Shown here: in pieces, positions 9,491 through 17,657 of the stretch
Layout: each line of letters opens with the position of its first letter
Numbering within the stretch: position 1 is the first letter of the stretch
Position numbers and translations under genes: made by a program
DNA from: Bradyrhizobium ottawaense
GTDB lineage: Bacteria > Pseudomonadota > Alphaproteobacteria > Rhizobiales > Xanthobacteraceae
Length of the DNA: 64,000 nucleotides
NCBI RefSeq assembly: GCF_002278135.3
Contig: NZ_CP029425.2
Location: forward strand, 682,001 to 746,000
Reading direction: 5' to 3'
The notes under the pieces: model-generated
Told to the model about the DNA's origin: nothing
What the model saw: the letters and a program-made list of their open reading frames with translations, nothing else
Databases searched by the model: none

Positions 9491-10432
9491 TCAGCGCGTT
9501 CCTTTGCTCAGCCCTTTGAACGAGCTGGCCCGCAGCAGACCTTCGGAGGTAATGTCACGGTACTCAATGTCGGCATAAAACTTGGGTTCGACCCACGTGG
9601 CCTTCGGCTTCCTGATGGTCTTGGTCAGCTTCTGTTTTGGGCTTACCACGGTGTCTAGCGCCTTGCGGATCTGCGCTGAGGTGGTTCGGCTCCATCCGGT
9701 CCCGACCTTTCCCATGTAGACTAGATCCTTGCCTTCCTTTTTGCCCAGATAGAGCGCGGCCACGCCGGATGGGTCCTTGATGAAGCCGACAACGGGAAAC
9801 TTTCCCTTCTGAACGACCTTGATCTTCTGCCAAGCCTCCACCCGATCCGATCGGTATGGGGCATCCACGCGCTTGGAGACGATGCCTTCGTAATTCAGCT
9901 TGCTGGCTGCGGAGAACAGAGCCTGGCCGTCCCCTTCGTGGTGCTCGCTATAAAGGACGGGCTCCTTGAGGTCGTGCTCCTCGATCAGATCCTTGAGCAG
10001 CCTCTTTCGCTCGATTTGCGGCTCTTTCCGCAGATCTCTGCCGTCCAGCCAGAGCAGATCGAAAGCGAAGTATACCAATCGATCCTGATCACCTCTGCCA
10101 AGGTCTGCCTGCAGCTCGGAGAAGTTCGTCCGACCATTATGGATGACGACAACCTCGCCGTCGACGATGGCCTGTCCTTCGATACCGAAGGCGCCCGCAA
10201 TCCTTGAGAACTTATTGACCCAATTGTAGCCGTTGCGGGTGTAGGCCCGGCGGTCGTCACCGTCGATCCGGAGCTGGATGCGGTAGCCATCGTATTTGAC
10301 TTCGTGAATCCATTGGGATCCCGAAGGCGCCTTCAACTTCAGGGTCGCCAACTGGGGTCCAATGAACCCTGGCATTGTAGGGACTTCGGCCTTTTCGGCT
10401 CGAGGCTTTGTACGCTTTGCCACGCTACTCAA
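9491..10432 (-). CDS. ATP-dependent DNA ligase (LigD-ligase/LigC type)
   Basis: About 313 residues with ligase motif I EVKYDGYR (Lys ~46 is the AMP acceptor), motif III VYFAFDLLWLDG, motif IV YEGIVSKR and motif V EAWQKIKV. An OB domain follows, ending YADIEYRDITSEGLLR. It seals nicks and double-strand breaks using ATP. Only the ligase module is present: there is no LigD polymerase or phosphoesterase domain, and no Ku gene in the window. The start is unclear: TTG at 10432, or GTG at 10423 giving VAKRTKPRAEK. Neither has a good ribosome-binding site, and a terminator-like hairpin ends within 10 bp upstream. Confidence 0.85.
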   Translation of the reverse strand: MSSVAKRTKPRAEKAEVPTMPGFIGPQLATLKLKAPSGSQWIHEVKYDGYRIQLRIDGDDRRAYTRNGYNWVNKFSRIAGAFGIEGQAIVDGEVVVIHNGRTNFSELQADLGRGDQDRLVYFAFDLLWLDGRDLRKEPQIERKRLLKDLIEEHDLKEPVLYSEHHEGDGQALFSAASKLNYEGIVSKRVDAPYRSDRVEAWQKIKVVQKGKFPVVGFIKDPSGVAALYLGKKEGKDLVYMGKVGTGWSRTTSAQIRKALDTVVSPKQKLTKTIRKPKATWVEPKFYADIEYRDITSEGLLRASSFKGLSKGTR

Positions 10433-10440
10433 CTCGCAAA

Positions 10441-10475
10441 AAACCCGCCGCCGGGTTGGAGCCGACGGCGGGCAG
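10441..10475 (-). terminator. Terminator-like hairpin just upstream of the ligase start
   Basis: On the minus strand CCCGCCG pairs with CGGCGGG around a 15-base loop, followed by TTTTTT. It lies directly before the ligase start, where no upstream minus-strand gene exists for it to terminate. Confidence 0.6.
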
Positions 10476-10648
10476 TCTACCTACCTCAATCAACGAGTCT
10501 CGCAACTTCGAAAGCGGCGAGGAGTTCCAGCGACCTCTCTGTTCGCAAGGTTTCGACTTTTGCGCCAGGCCCGACGGGCGCCGACCGGCGGTCCAGTCCT
10601 TCTCAGAACCCATCGAACTCTCGGCGAGAGCCGGCGTTTACTGACATC

Positions 10649-10924
10649 ATGTCAGACGCATTCGACTATTTCCGCGCCTACGCCGTCCGAGCTCTCTGCA
10701 AAGCGAGAGCCCTGCCGCGGGGCAAGATGAAGCATCTGCAACTGGTGGCCGGTCGGATCTACAATCTCCTCAAGAAGGAGGCTGCCTACGGCCCGAATGT
10801 CCAGCACCTTGAGGACTTTCGCGCAGCCCAGAAGCTCGAGGCCTCTCTCGATCGGCCAAGTGACCGCTCCGGCGGTCGCCTTACTCCGGCGGCGCCGCAA
10901 AGCTCGGACCGGGAGGCTGGCTGA
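10649..10924 (+). CDS. Small conserved-type rhizobial protein, 91 aa
   Basis: The start at 10649 gives MSDAFDYFRAYAVRAL. A frame extension upstream to 10304 overlaps the ligase gene and is rejected. It is basic and helical (KMKHLQLVAGRIYNLLKKEAAYG, then HLEDFRAAQKLE) and has no membrane segment. Its stop touches the ATG of the PolX-like gene, so the two are translated as a unit. This suggests a role with DNA repair, but no activity can be read from it. Confidence 0.7.
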   Translation: MSDAFDYFRAYAVRALCKARALPRGKMKHLQLVAGRIYNLLKKEAAYGPNVQHLEDFRAAQKLEASLDRPSDRSGGRLTPAAPQSSDREAG

Positions 10925-12613
10925 ATGCCTTCGCTTGACGCGCGCGGTGTGGCAAGTCTCCTGCGAGAGTACGCGCAGCGCACTGCCTTGCGAGGCGGCA
11001 ATCCCTATCGGGCGAAAGCCTACTCTAGGGCCGCCGACAGCCTGGTGGCCCTAGCCGTTCCTCTGGACGTGCTCGTCGCCGAACATCAACTTACTGATAT
11101 CCCGGGCGTCGGCGACGCTATTGCCGACATCATCACCAAGGTTCACAAGACGGGCAGTCATCCCAGCCTCGAGAAGCTGCGGAAGGAGATTCCCGCGGGC
11201 GTGCTCGAGATGCTCGGTGTACCTGGCCTTCGTCCGGAGAAGGTGCTGCGCCTGTACAAGGATCTCGGCATCGGCTCGCTCTCGGAGTTGGAGGCCGCCG
11301 CCAAGGATGACCGCATCAAGAAGGCGAAAGGGTTTGGCGCCGCGCTTCAGACCAAGATCCTACAGAACCTTGCGATCGCCAAAAGCGGAGAAGGCCACCT
11401 CCACCTCCACCTCCACCGAGCCGCCGCGCTGCTCGCACATGCGAAGGACTCGATCCGCAAGTCCCGCCCCGAACTTAAGCGTGTGACAATCGCCGGCGAT
11501 TTCCGCCGCGGCAACGAACTCGTCGGCGATCTCGCGATCGTTGCGGAGGCTGCCAAGCCGGACAAGTCATCGACGCCATCGGCCGACGGGCTGCAAATCC
11601 GAGTATCCGACCGCAACCACTTCGGCGCTGCTCTCCTCTTCGCGACAGGCTCCGCCACTCATATCGAACAACTCCGGGCTTTGGCGGCGGAGAAGGGAAT
11701 GCGATTGGAGCCCGACGGCTTGCACAAGGGACGCACCCTGATCGCCGGCGAGGAGGAGGCGGAAATCTACCGCGCCCTCGGTCTGCCCTTCATCGACCCT
11801 GAGCTCCGGGAGGGCCGCGGCGAGATCGAGGTGGCTCTGAAAGGCAAGCTCCCGAAGCTCGTCACCGACCAGGACCTGCGCGGCATCCTTCACTGCCACA
11901 CCGATGCCTCCGACGGCACCGAGACGCTGGAGACCATGGCCAAGGCCACGCGCCAGCGGGGCTTCGAGTATTTCGGCGTGGCCGACCATTCCAAGTCCGC
12001 CCACTATGCCGGCGGCCTCTCCGTCGAGCAGATAGCGCAGCAGCACCGGGAAGCCGACCGTCTGAACAAGCGCTTCGGCAAGGACTTCCGGATCCTCAAG
12101 GGTATCGAGTCCGACATCCTGGCGGACGGGTCGCTTGACTATGACGACGACGTTCTCGAGCGCTTCGATTTCGTGGTCGCCAGCATCCATGGGCGCTTCA
12201 AGCTGGATCGCAAGGCGCAGACGCAGCGCCTGCTTCGGGCTATTTCCGACCCTCACACCACGATCATCGGCCACATGACGGGGCGACAGCTCCAGCGGCG
12301 GCCGAGCTACGAAATCGACGTCGAAAAGGTACTGCGGGCCTGCGCCAAGCATGACGTTGTCGTCGAGATCAACGCCCATCCTTGGCGTCTAGATCTGGAC
12401 TGGCGTTGGCACCAGGCGGCGCTGGAATTCGGCTGCATGCTGAGCATCAATCCGGACGCGCACTCGATTCCAGAGCTCGACCACATGCACTGGGGCGTCG
12501 AGATGGCCCGCAAGGGCGGGGTCTCTGCCGACCGGGTCCTGAACGCGATGACGCTTGCCGAGATCACGCGCTACTTCCGCCAGAAGCGGCGCTCGCTCGC
12601 CCGGGCGGCCTGA
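10925..12613 (+). CDS. PolX-like protein: HhH domain, degenerate polymerase, intact PHP phosphoesterase
   Basis: 562 residues. N-terminal 8-kDa and helix-hairpin-helix parts (IPGVGDAIADII ~59-70; LGVPGLRPEKV ~97-107) are followed by a family-X palm and a PHP domain. In the palm the usual GSxRRG..GDxD becomes GDFRRGNELVGDLA: Asp202 stays, the second Asp is Ala204, and the third catalytic Asp (V-D-L-R in the family) is Gln224 (LQIR). So nucleotidyl transfer is probably lost. The PHP metal ligands look complete: HCHTD (323-327), GVADHS, KGIES, SIHGR, GHMTGR, NAHPW, NPDAHS. A 3'-5' exonuclease or phosphoesterase repair enzyme is the likely role. It is coupled to 10649 upstream and the MOSC gene downstream. 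Confidence 0.85.
   Translation: MPSLDARGVASLLREYAQRTALRGGNPYRAKAYSRAADSLVALAVPLDVLVAEHQLTDIPGVGDAIADIITKVHKTGSHPSLEKLRKEIPAGVLEMLGVPGLRPEKVLRLYKDLGIGSLSELEAAAKDDRIKKAKGFGAALQTKILQNLAIAKSGEGHLHLHLHRAAALLAHAKDSIRKSRPELKRVTIAGDFRRGNELVGDLAIVAEAAKPDKSSTPSADGLQIRVSDRNHFGAALLFATGSATHIEQLRALAAEKGMRLEPDGLHKGRTLIAGEEEAEIYRALGLPFIDPELREGRGEIEVALKGKLPKLVTDQDLRGILHCHTDASDGTETLETMAKATRQRGFEYFGVADHSKSAHYAGGLSVEQIAQQHREADRLNKRFGKDFRILKGIESDILADGSLDYDDDVLERFDFVVASIHGRFKLDRKAQTQRLLRAISDPHTTIIGHMTGRQLQRRPSYEIDVEKVLRACAKHDVVVEINAHPWRLDLDWRWHQAALEFGCMLSINPDAHSIPELDHMHWGVEMARKGGVSADRVLNAMTLAEITRYFRQKRRSLARAA
11395..11417. repeat. CCACCT hexanucleotide run inside the PolX-like gene
   Basis: Three full CCACCT units and a partial fourth encode alternating His-Leu (residues ~158-164). 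It is in frame and could vary by slippage. Confidence 0.7.
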
Positions 12614-13176
12614 TGTCAGAGGGGCACGATCTGGCGCTCGAGGGGAGGGTCGTGGCGGTCGCCGCCGATCGCGGGCACCACTTCAGCAAACCAACTCAGG
12701 ACCGCATAATCCTGGTGGAAGGCCAGGGCGTCGAAGGCGACGCCCACGCCGGCCCGTTCGTCCGGCACCGCTATTTGGCACGCCGCGGGCCCCGCCAGCC
12801 CAATCTACGGCAGGTCCACCTGATCCCGTCCGAACTCTTCCCGTCTCTCCTCGAAGTTGGCTTCGAGGTTGGCGCCGGCGACCTCGGCGAGAACGTCACC
12901 ACCGCGGGATTGGCCCTCGAACGGATGCCGCTCGGGACCCTGATCGAGCTCGGGCCGTCCGCGGTCGTCGAGCTGACGGGCCTCCGGACGCCCTGCGTGC
13001 TCATCGACCGCTTCCGAGCCGGCCTCAAGCGGCAGGTGTTCTCGTCGGCGGAAACGGGCCCTCCGTTCAAATCCGGGGTGCTGGGCGTGGTACGGGCCGG
13101 CGGGACGGTCGCGGCTGATGATATCGCGCGGGCTCGCGTCCCGTCTTCCCCGTTTCGGCCTCTGCCGGCCCTGTAG
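12613..13176 (+). CDS. MOSC domain protein
   Basis: 187 residues. Its ATG overlaps the PolX-like stop (ATGA), indicating translational coupling. The MOSC pattern is present: VEGDAHAGPFVRHRY, VHLIPSEL, GDLGENVTT, RTPCVLIDRF with the conserved Cys, and LGVVRAGGTVAADD at the end. MOSC domains carry sulfur for molybdenum-cofactor enzymes or act as stand-alone proteins of unknown use. This one lacks a partner reductase domain. A decayed relative lies at 26889. Confidence 0.85.
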   Translation: MSEGHDLALEGRVVAVAADRGHHFSKPTQDRIILVEGQGVEGDAHAGPFVRHRYLARRGPRQPNLRQVHLIPSELFPSLLEVGFEVGAGDLGENVTTAGLALERMPLGTLIELGPSAVVELTGLRTPCVLIDRFRAGLKRQVFSSAETGPPFKSGVLGVVRAGGTVAADDIARARVPSSPFRPLPAL

Positions 13177-13188
13177 CGAGCCCCTGCC

Positions 13189-13470
13189 ATGGCACGAAAA
13201 TCGACCCTGCCCTACCGCCTGCAGCCCATGCTGGCCACGCTGACCGATTCACCGTTCGACGACCCCGATTGGGTCTTCGAGGACAAATTCGATGGTTTTC
13301 GTATGGTCGCGGAAATCCGGGGTGGTCGGGTCGCGCTCTACAGCCGCAACGGTGGACACGGTCATGGCGGCGGCCACGGGTGGGGGCACCGCGGCGGCCG
13401 TGGCCATCATTACGGGTGGGGAAGGGGCCGTGGCCATCACTATGGCTGGAGCCACCACCATCGTTGGTGA
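13189..13470 (+). pseudogene. DNA ligase N-terminus fused to a Gly/His-rich tail
   Basis: Residues 1-55 are the start of a LigD/LigC-type ATP-dependent ligase (LQPMLATLTDSPFDDPDW, then EDKFDGFRMVAE with the adenylation Lys, ending VALYSRNG). At about 13352 the frame passes without a break into a 38-residue Gly/His/Trp-rich tail (GHGHGGGHGW, GRGHHYGW). All later ligase motifs are missing, so it cannot seal DNA. It looks like a deletion joining two unrelated genes in frame. ATG and a terminator are present, so a 93-residue chimeric peptide could still be made. Confidence 0.75.
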
Positions 13471-13479
13471 ATCACAACC

Positions 13480-13505
13480 AGGGCCGCTCATAGCGGCCCT
13501 TTTTA
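13480..13505 (+). terminator. Rho-independent terminator
   Basis: AGGGCCGCT, a 3-base loop, AGCGGCCCT, then TTTTTA. It ends the polX-MOSC-chimera transcript. Confidence 0.85.
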
Positions 13506-13702
13506 TTCGTAGGCCAGACGGCGAAAAGCCATCTCTGGCCCTACGCTAAATTGCTTGCTGACGTTCCTCGCGACCGCGTCTTTTCAGGCCGCGTCTTCTC
13601 CGCGGACATCTGGCAGGCAGCTTTATCGCTGTCGCCCGGCACTCCCCTCGCGTTTGAGCAAAAACCGTTTTTGTCGCCTCGGCAGGCTGCCAAGCGACAC
13701 GA

Positions 13703-13727
13703 GGAACGATTCAAGAAAGCGTGAGTT
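13703..13727 (+). promoter_or_regulatory. Candidate EcfG general-stress promoter
   Basis: GGAAC (13703-13707), 16 bases, AGTT (13724-13727); the start codon is 38 bp further on. The -10 differs from CGTT at its first base. Confidence 0.5.
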
Positions 13728-13765
13728 CGATCTCAAATCTAAAGAAACACGAAAAGGGTAACGCG

Positions 13766-14722
13766 ATGACACGATCCGTGGAGGAGTTGAGACGCGAGTC
13801 CGAGCGTAGCCGTGCGGAGCTGGCGGCGACGGTAGGTCGGTTGAAGGAGCAGATATCGGACACTGCTGACGACATTCGCCACAAAGTTTCGCCGCAGCAC
13901 ATCAAATCTGAAGTTACCGACTATGTCAGCCAAAAGACCCAGAGCTGGGTCGAAGGGCTTAAGCAACAGATCATGGACAATCCCATGCGCGCAGTGGCCG
14001 CGGGCGCCGCACTGGGTGTCCCGTTGCTCCGCTTGGTACGAGGCACGCCGCTGCCGCTTCTCATGATCGGGGCCGGGCTGGCCCTGACCTCGAAGACGGT
14101 GCGGAATCGCGCTGCGGACGCCTCCGGTCTAGTCATGGACAAGGCGGGGCGCCTGCTTGAGGAGGTGACGGAGGGCGCGCGATCCATGCCAGGCGACGTC
14201 AAGGAGACGCTATCCTTCGCCCAAAGCCGAGCGGCCGGCATGGCAGATGACGCTCAGAAGGCCGCTGGTCTCGCCGCTGATCTGCGGGCAAACGCGGCGC
14301 AGGCTGCCAGCTTCGCAAGTGAAAAGCTCAAGAGCGGCATGGACGCTGCCAAGGATGCCGCTGCGAGCGCGCCCGATCAGGCTCGGCAGACCATCGGCGA
14401 CAATGCCGCGTTGATCGGGGGCTTAGGCATCGCGATCGGCGCCATCATTGCTGCGGCTCTTCCAGAGACCAAGGCTGAAGGCAAAGTGATGGGCGGAGCA
14501 AGCGATGGAGTGAGGCAGGCTGCGGCCGCCGCGATGCAATCCGGAGTCCAGGCAGCGAGAGACGCGACCACGACCGCGGCCGATGCTGCGACGCAAAAGG
14601 TCGCCGAGGCAGATCTCGGCAGCCATGCCAGCCGCGTGACGCAGAACATGGCTGACAAATTGAAGGAGGCTGCCGAGGACGTCGTCAAAGCTGCCTTTAG
14701 CCCCTCTCAACCCAACACTTGA
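13766..14722 (+). CDS. DUF3618 domain membrane-associated protein
   Basis: 318 residues from the ATG at 13766 (MTRSVEELRRE); an upstream ATG at 13721 is not needed. DUF3618 covers ~1-45 (RRESERSRAELAATVGRLKEQI). A membrane hairpin follows (~85-115, PLPLLMIGAGLALTS), then long Ala-rich amphipathic helices, a Gly-zipper membrane segment near 215-232 (LIGGLGIAIGAIIAAAL) and more amphipathic helix. It is the first of four genes overlapping or nearly touching, with an EcfG-like site upstream. The layout suggests a peripheral/inner-membrane stress protein. No enzyme motif is seen. Confidence 0.85.
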   Translation: MTRSVEELRRESERSRAELAATVGRLKEQISDTADDIRHKVSPQHIKSEVTDYVSQKTQSWVEGLKQQIMDNPMRAVAAGAALGVPLLRLVRGTPLPLLMIGAGLALTSKTVRNRAADASGLVMDKAGRLLEEVTEGARSMPGDVKETLSFAQSRAAGMADDAQKAAGLAADLRANAAQAASFASEKLKSGMDAAKDAAASAPDQARQTIGDNAALIGGLGIAIGAIIAAALPETKAEGKVMGGASDGVRQAAAAAMQSGVQAARDATTTAADAATQKVAEADLGSHASRVTQNMADKLKEAAEDVVKAAFSPSQPNT

Positions 14723-14733
14723 AGGAAACCATC

Positions 14734-15411
14734 ATGAGCGAGTTCGATCCGGACAACGTGACACAGTTCTCAAAGAACCAAGACAATGGCACCGCCAAAG
14801 ACATGAAGGAGCAGATGAGTGATGCCGCAGCGGAGGTGAAGCAGCGCGCTGGCGACGCTTTCCGGGCTTCGGCCGATGTCGCGCGCGACAAATTCGGTGA
14901 GGCCGCGGATGCAGCAAAGGGGGGTGCGGAAGGAACCTTGGACCAGATCCAGAGCCAGGCCCGCGAGCAGCAACGTTCGGGAGCAGACTTCGTAGAGCGC
15001 CTCGCTGACAACATCCGCGAAGCCGGCAGGGCTTTCGAGAGCGATGTTCCGTTTGCAGCACGTGGCATCGGCTCCGCCGCCGACTATGTCAAAGACGCTG
15101 CGCAGAAGATCCGGGATGGGAGCTTCCCAGATCTCGTCGAAGGCGCAACCGACTTCGCAAGACGTCAGCCTGCGGCCTTTCTTGGAATATCGGTGCTGGC
15201 AGGCTTTGCGGCCGTGCGCTTCCTGAAGGCATCGGGCGGACCGTCGTCATCCCAAGGGCAGCGTAACACCACTGGCAGCACTTCGGGGAGCGGACAGGCG
15301 TCGCGTGGGACCTCGTTTTCGTCGGGAGAGCAAAACTGGAGTCAGGAGACCAGGAACGGTCGCCCTCATACGCAACAAGATTCATATTCAAAGGGCAGCA
15401 CCGTACCATGA
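14734..15411 (+). CDS. Ala-rich single-pass stress protein, ElaB/YqjD-like in layout
   Basis: 225 residues from the ATG at 14734, with AAGGA before it. Residues 1-140 are amphipathic Ala/Lys/Gln helices (AAEVKQRAGDAFRASADVARDKFGEAADAAK). One Gly-rich membrane segment lies near 150-170 (FLGISVLAGFAAVRFLKA). The tail is Ser/Gly/Gln-rich and disordered. This is the arrangement of DUF883/YqjD proteins with an added tail. Its stop overlaps the next start by 4 bases. Function inferred only from layout. Confidence 0.8.
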   Translation: MSEFDPDNVTQFSKNQDNGTAKDMKEQMSDAAAEVKQRAGDAFRASADVARDKFGEAADAAKGGAEGTLDQIQSQAREQQRSGADFVERLADNIREAGRAFESDVPFAARGIGSAADYVKDAAQKIRDGSFPDLVEGATDFARRQPAAFLGISVLAGFAAVRFLKASGGPSSSQGQRNTTGSTSGSGQASRGTSFSSGEQNWSQETRNGRPHTQQDSYSKGSTVP

Positions 15412-15824
15412 GCATCGAGCGCGATATCAAAACCAGCCAAAGCGAGTTCAGGGAAATCTCGACGCTGCTTGGTGACGCCATGTCGCAGTTCGCCAAGCTG
15501 TTTCAGAATGAAATCGACCTGGCAAAAGCGGAGGTTGGCGACAAGCTCCAGAAGATCGGCGGCGCCCTCGGCTTGATCATAGGCGGCGCCGTTCTAGTGA
15601 TCCCAGCCATCGTCATGGCCTTGTTTGCACTGTCCGCGGCACTCATCTCCGCCGGATGGTCGCAGCCGCTGTCGTATCTGACTTCGGCAGTCATCGCCGC
15701 CGTCGCCGCCGCCGCGCTGGTCGCAATGGGCATGAGCCGCCTTGATATGCGTCAGCTGGCCCCCCGCGAAACGATCGGCCAGCTGGAAAAGGACAAGGAC
15801 ACCGTGAAGGGAATGGTGCGATGA
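15408..15824 (+). CDS. Phage-holin-superfamily / YqjE-like membrane protein
   Basis: 138 residues. An amphipathic N-terminal helix (LLGDAMSQFAKLFQNEIDLAKAEV) precedes two long membrane segments (~50-75, GLIIGGAVLVIPAIVMALFA; ~84-105, LTSAVIAAVAAAALVAMG) and a charged tail. This is the DUF1469/Phage_holin_3_6 (YqjE) pattern, so chromosomal stress use is more likely than lysis. Both ends overlap neighbouring genes by 4 bases, which makes coexpression almost certain. Confidence 0.85.
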   Translation: MSIERDIKTSQSEFREISTLLGDAMSQFAKLFQNEIDLAKAEVGDKLQKIGGALGLIIGGAVLVIPAIVMALFALSAALISAGWSQPLSYLTSAVIAAVAAAALVAMGMSRLDMRQLAPRETIGQLEKDKDTVKGMVR

Positions 15825-16558
15825 GTAGCACAAAGACCGGCTTTATCGACAATCTGGTGGCGGCTGCCAAGGACAACCCGCTTGCCGCGGCGCTCATTGG
15901 AGGCGGAGCGCTCTGGCTGTTGGCCGGCGACCAGAGGCTGAAAACTGTTGCGCGTTCCGCTGCCGAAGCCGTCGAACCCGTCGCCGACATAGGGACGAGT
16001 GCTTTCAGGTCGGCAGCATCCGCGATCAAGCAGACCGAGGCGCCGCCGACCGCACCCGAAATGGACAACGAAAGCGCGCGAGGGGGCGGCGAGAGTCTCC
16101 CTGGTGCGACAGCAGCCCTTTCCGATACCGTCTCGCAGGCCGCCGGCAGCGTCCGGGATCGTTTCGATGAAGGCGTCGCCTTCGCGCAGGAGCAGTTCAG
16201 CAAGCTCGGCAATCCGCTTCCGAACAAGGACACCGTGAACAGCGCGAAGTCGTCACTCACAGACATGCTGGAACGGCAACCCCTCGTCCTGGGAATCGTG
16301 GGCGTCGCGGTCGGTGCAGCGGTTGCAGGCGCGTTTCGCGCGTCCGACATGGAGAACAAGTATATCGGCGAAGTCAGCGATAACCTGAAGGCCGATCTGG
16401 ATCGACGCGCTGGTGCCGTGTCGCAGGCGCTGCGGGAAGCTTCTGATACCGTCGTCGCAGAAATCGGCGATACCGGGGCCGAAGTCGTGGACCGGGTTAG
16501 GCAAGCGGGTATGGACGCTGCGGCAGCTGCGCGCGCCGAGGTGAAGTTGCCTTCGTGA
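15821..16558 (+). CDS. Ala-rich two-segment membrane stress protein
   Basis: 245 residues, ATG overlapping the previous stop. One membrane segment is near 22-37 (PLAAALIGGGALWLLAG) and a second near 150-170 (LVLGIVGVAVGAAVAGAF). Amphipathic helices lie between and after. The second segment plus its FRAS ending resembles the membrane segment of the 14734 protein, so the two may share ancestry. Last gene of the four-gene unit; no enzyme motif. Confidence 0.8.
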   Translation: MSSTKTGFIDNLVAAAKDNPLAAALIGGGALWLLAGDQRLKTVARSAAEAVEPVADIGTSAFRSAASAIKQTEAPPTAPEMDNESARGGGESLPGATAALSDTVSQAAGSVRDRFDEGVAFAQEQFSKLGNPLPNKDTVNSAKSSLTDMLERQPLVLGIVGVAVGAAVAGAFRASDMENKYIGEVSDNLKADLDRRAGAVSQALREASDTVVAEIGDTGAEVVDRVRQAGMDAAAAARAEVKLPS

Positions 16559-16649
16559 ACGGAATAGGAGGAGCGCGCGGAGGATGGCGCGCTCCTCCAA
16601 GCTCGTCAGGCAACATGGTCACGCAGATCGCTGCGCGCGGCCTTAACTT

Positions 16650-16913
16650 TCATATGGCGCGCCGTTGTCGTCCGGCGAAGAGACCATACACAAAGAGGAC
16701 GATGATGGCGCCGAGGACCGCTCCGACCAGCCCGGCACCCTCTCCAGGACGGTACCAGCCTAAGGCTTGACCCAGGTAAGTGGCAACGAAGGCACCGACG
16801 ATGCCCAGGATCGCCGTGAGGATGAACCCGGAGGGTTCGTTGTCACCAGGCATGATGAATTTTGCAATCACGCCCGCAACAAAGCCGATGATAATCGTCC
16901 AAAGAATGCTCAT
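16650..16913 (-). CDS. GlsB/YeaQ/YmgE family stress membrane protein
   Basis: 87 residues, three membrane segments: IIGFVAGVIAKFIMPG, then FILTAILGIVGAFVATYLG, then GAVLGAIIVLFVYGLFAGR. The G-A-G-V-I-A-K-x-I-M-P-G signature is typical of transglycosylase-associated (Transgly_assoc) stress proteins. It lies 37 bp downstream of the YidB-like gene on the same strand, probably in one transcript with the EcfG-like site at 17463. Confidence 0.9.
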   Translation of the reverse strand: MSILWTIIIGFVAGVIAKFIMPGDNEPSGFILTAILGIVGAFVATYLGQALGWYRPGEGAGLVGAVLGAIIVLFVYGLFAGRQRRAI

Positions 16914-16950
16914 TCTCTCCTCCTCTCGAATACCGGCGAAAGTTCAGCTG

Positions 16951-17406
16951 TTATGTCGTCGGTAGGCGCCCCTCGGGCGTGTACTTGTCGATTGCCTGAG
17001 GCAGCTCGCGCGACAATCTTGCGAGTATTTCCTCTTGAGAGAGTCCGGTCTCCGTCTCGAGCTTGTCCAACACCTCGGGCCCGATTGCTTCCCGCAACTG
17101 CGGCGGCGAGAGCTCCCTGTTTGGCCCAGAACTGATCCAAGACCTAGCCGCGTCTCCGTGGCCATTTTGATTGAACTTCTCCAGGAGTTCGCCAATTCCT
17201 CCTTGGAGCAGTCCCCCTACCCCTCCGCCACTCAACATACCTGTGAGATTTCCGAGTAGGCCACCAAGCGGTTGCTGGGCGTTGGCTGGCTGAAGCGATC
17301 CAGCACCCGGCCCTCTGAGCAACTCTGCCAACTTGTCCCGATTCTGATACCCGGCGATTGCCAGCATCCCGAGAAGTGCAGTCATGGCTGGCATTCCGCG
17401 GCTCAT
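16951..17406 (-). CDS. YidB family (DUF937) protein
   Basis: 151 residues. A hydrophobic start (MTALLGMLAIAGYQ) is followed by a Gly-rich linker (GGLLGNLTGMLSGGGVGGLLQGG) and the YidB domain (GHGDAARSWISSGPN, LREAIGPEVLDKLE, LSQEEILARLSRELPQ, YTPEGRLP). The helical domain resembles LysM-free YidB; its role is unknown. Paired with GlsB downstream. Confidence 0.85.
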   Translation of the reverse strand: MSRGMPAMTALLGMLAIAGYQNRDKLAELLRGPGAGSLQPANAQQPLGGLLGNLTGMLSGGGVGGLLQGGIGELLEKFNQNGHGDAARSWISSGPNRELSPPQLREAIGPEVLDKLETETGLSQEEILARLSRELPQAIDKYTPEGRLPTT

Positions 17407-17438
17407 CTTTATGGCTCCTCAACGGCTTTGACAGCTCG

Positions 17439-17463
17439 AACTCGGAGGAGCCAGCTCTGTTCC
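17439..17463 (-). promoter_or_regulatory. Candidate EcfG general-stress promoter
   Basis: On the minus strand GGAAC (17463-17459), 16 bases, AGTT (17442-17439); the YidB start at 17406 is 32 bp further on. Confidence 0.5.
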
Positions 17464-17583
17464 TATGCGCCGGCACTGGAAGCGCCGCGCTATCCGTACT
17501 TCCGGAAGACGCGATAGACGTGAGAGGCGCGTCCTAGATCGGCACGAAGGACGAAGCTGCTCGCCCCGGTCGCGAGCCTCACG

Positions 17584-17608
17584 GGAACGTTTGACAGAAC
17601 GACGGGTT
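17584..17608 (+). promoter_or_regulatory. Weak candidate EcfG promoter
   Basis: GGAAC, 16 bases, GGTT, 49 bp before the AI-2E fragment. Weakest of the six because of the GGTT. Confidence 0.35.
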
Positions 17609-17657
17609 CGGCTAAGCGCCGCGCCGCTTGCCGACGCGCCTGCTTCATAGGGCTGCC

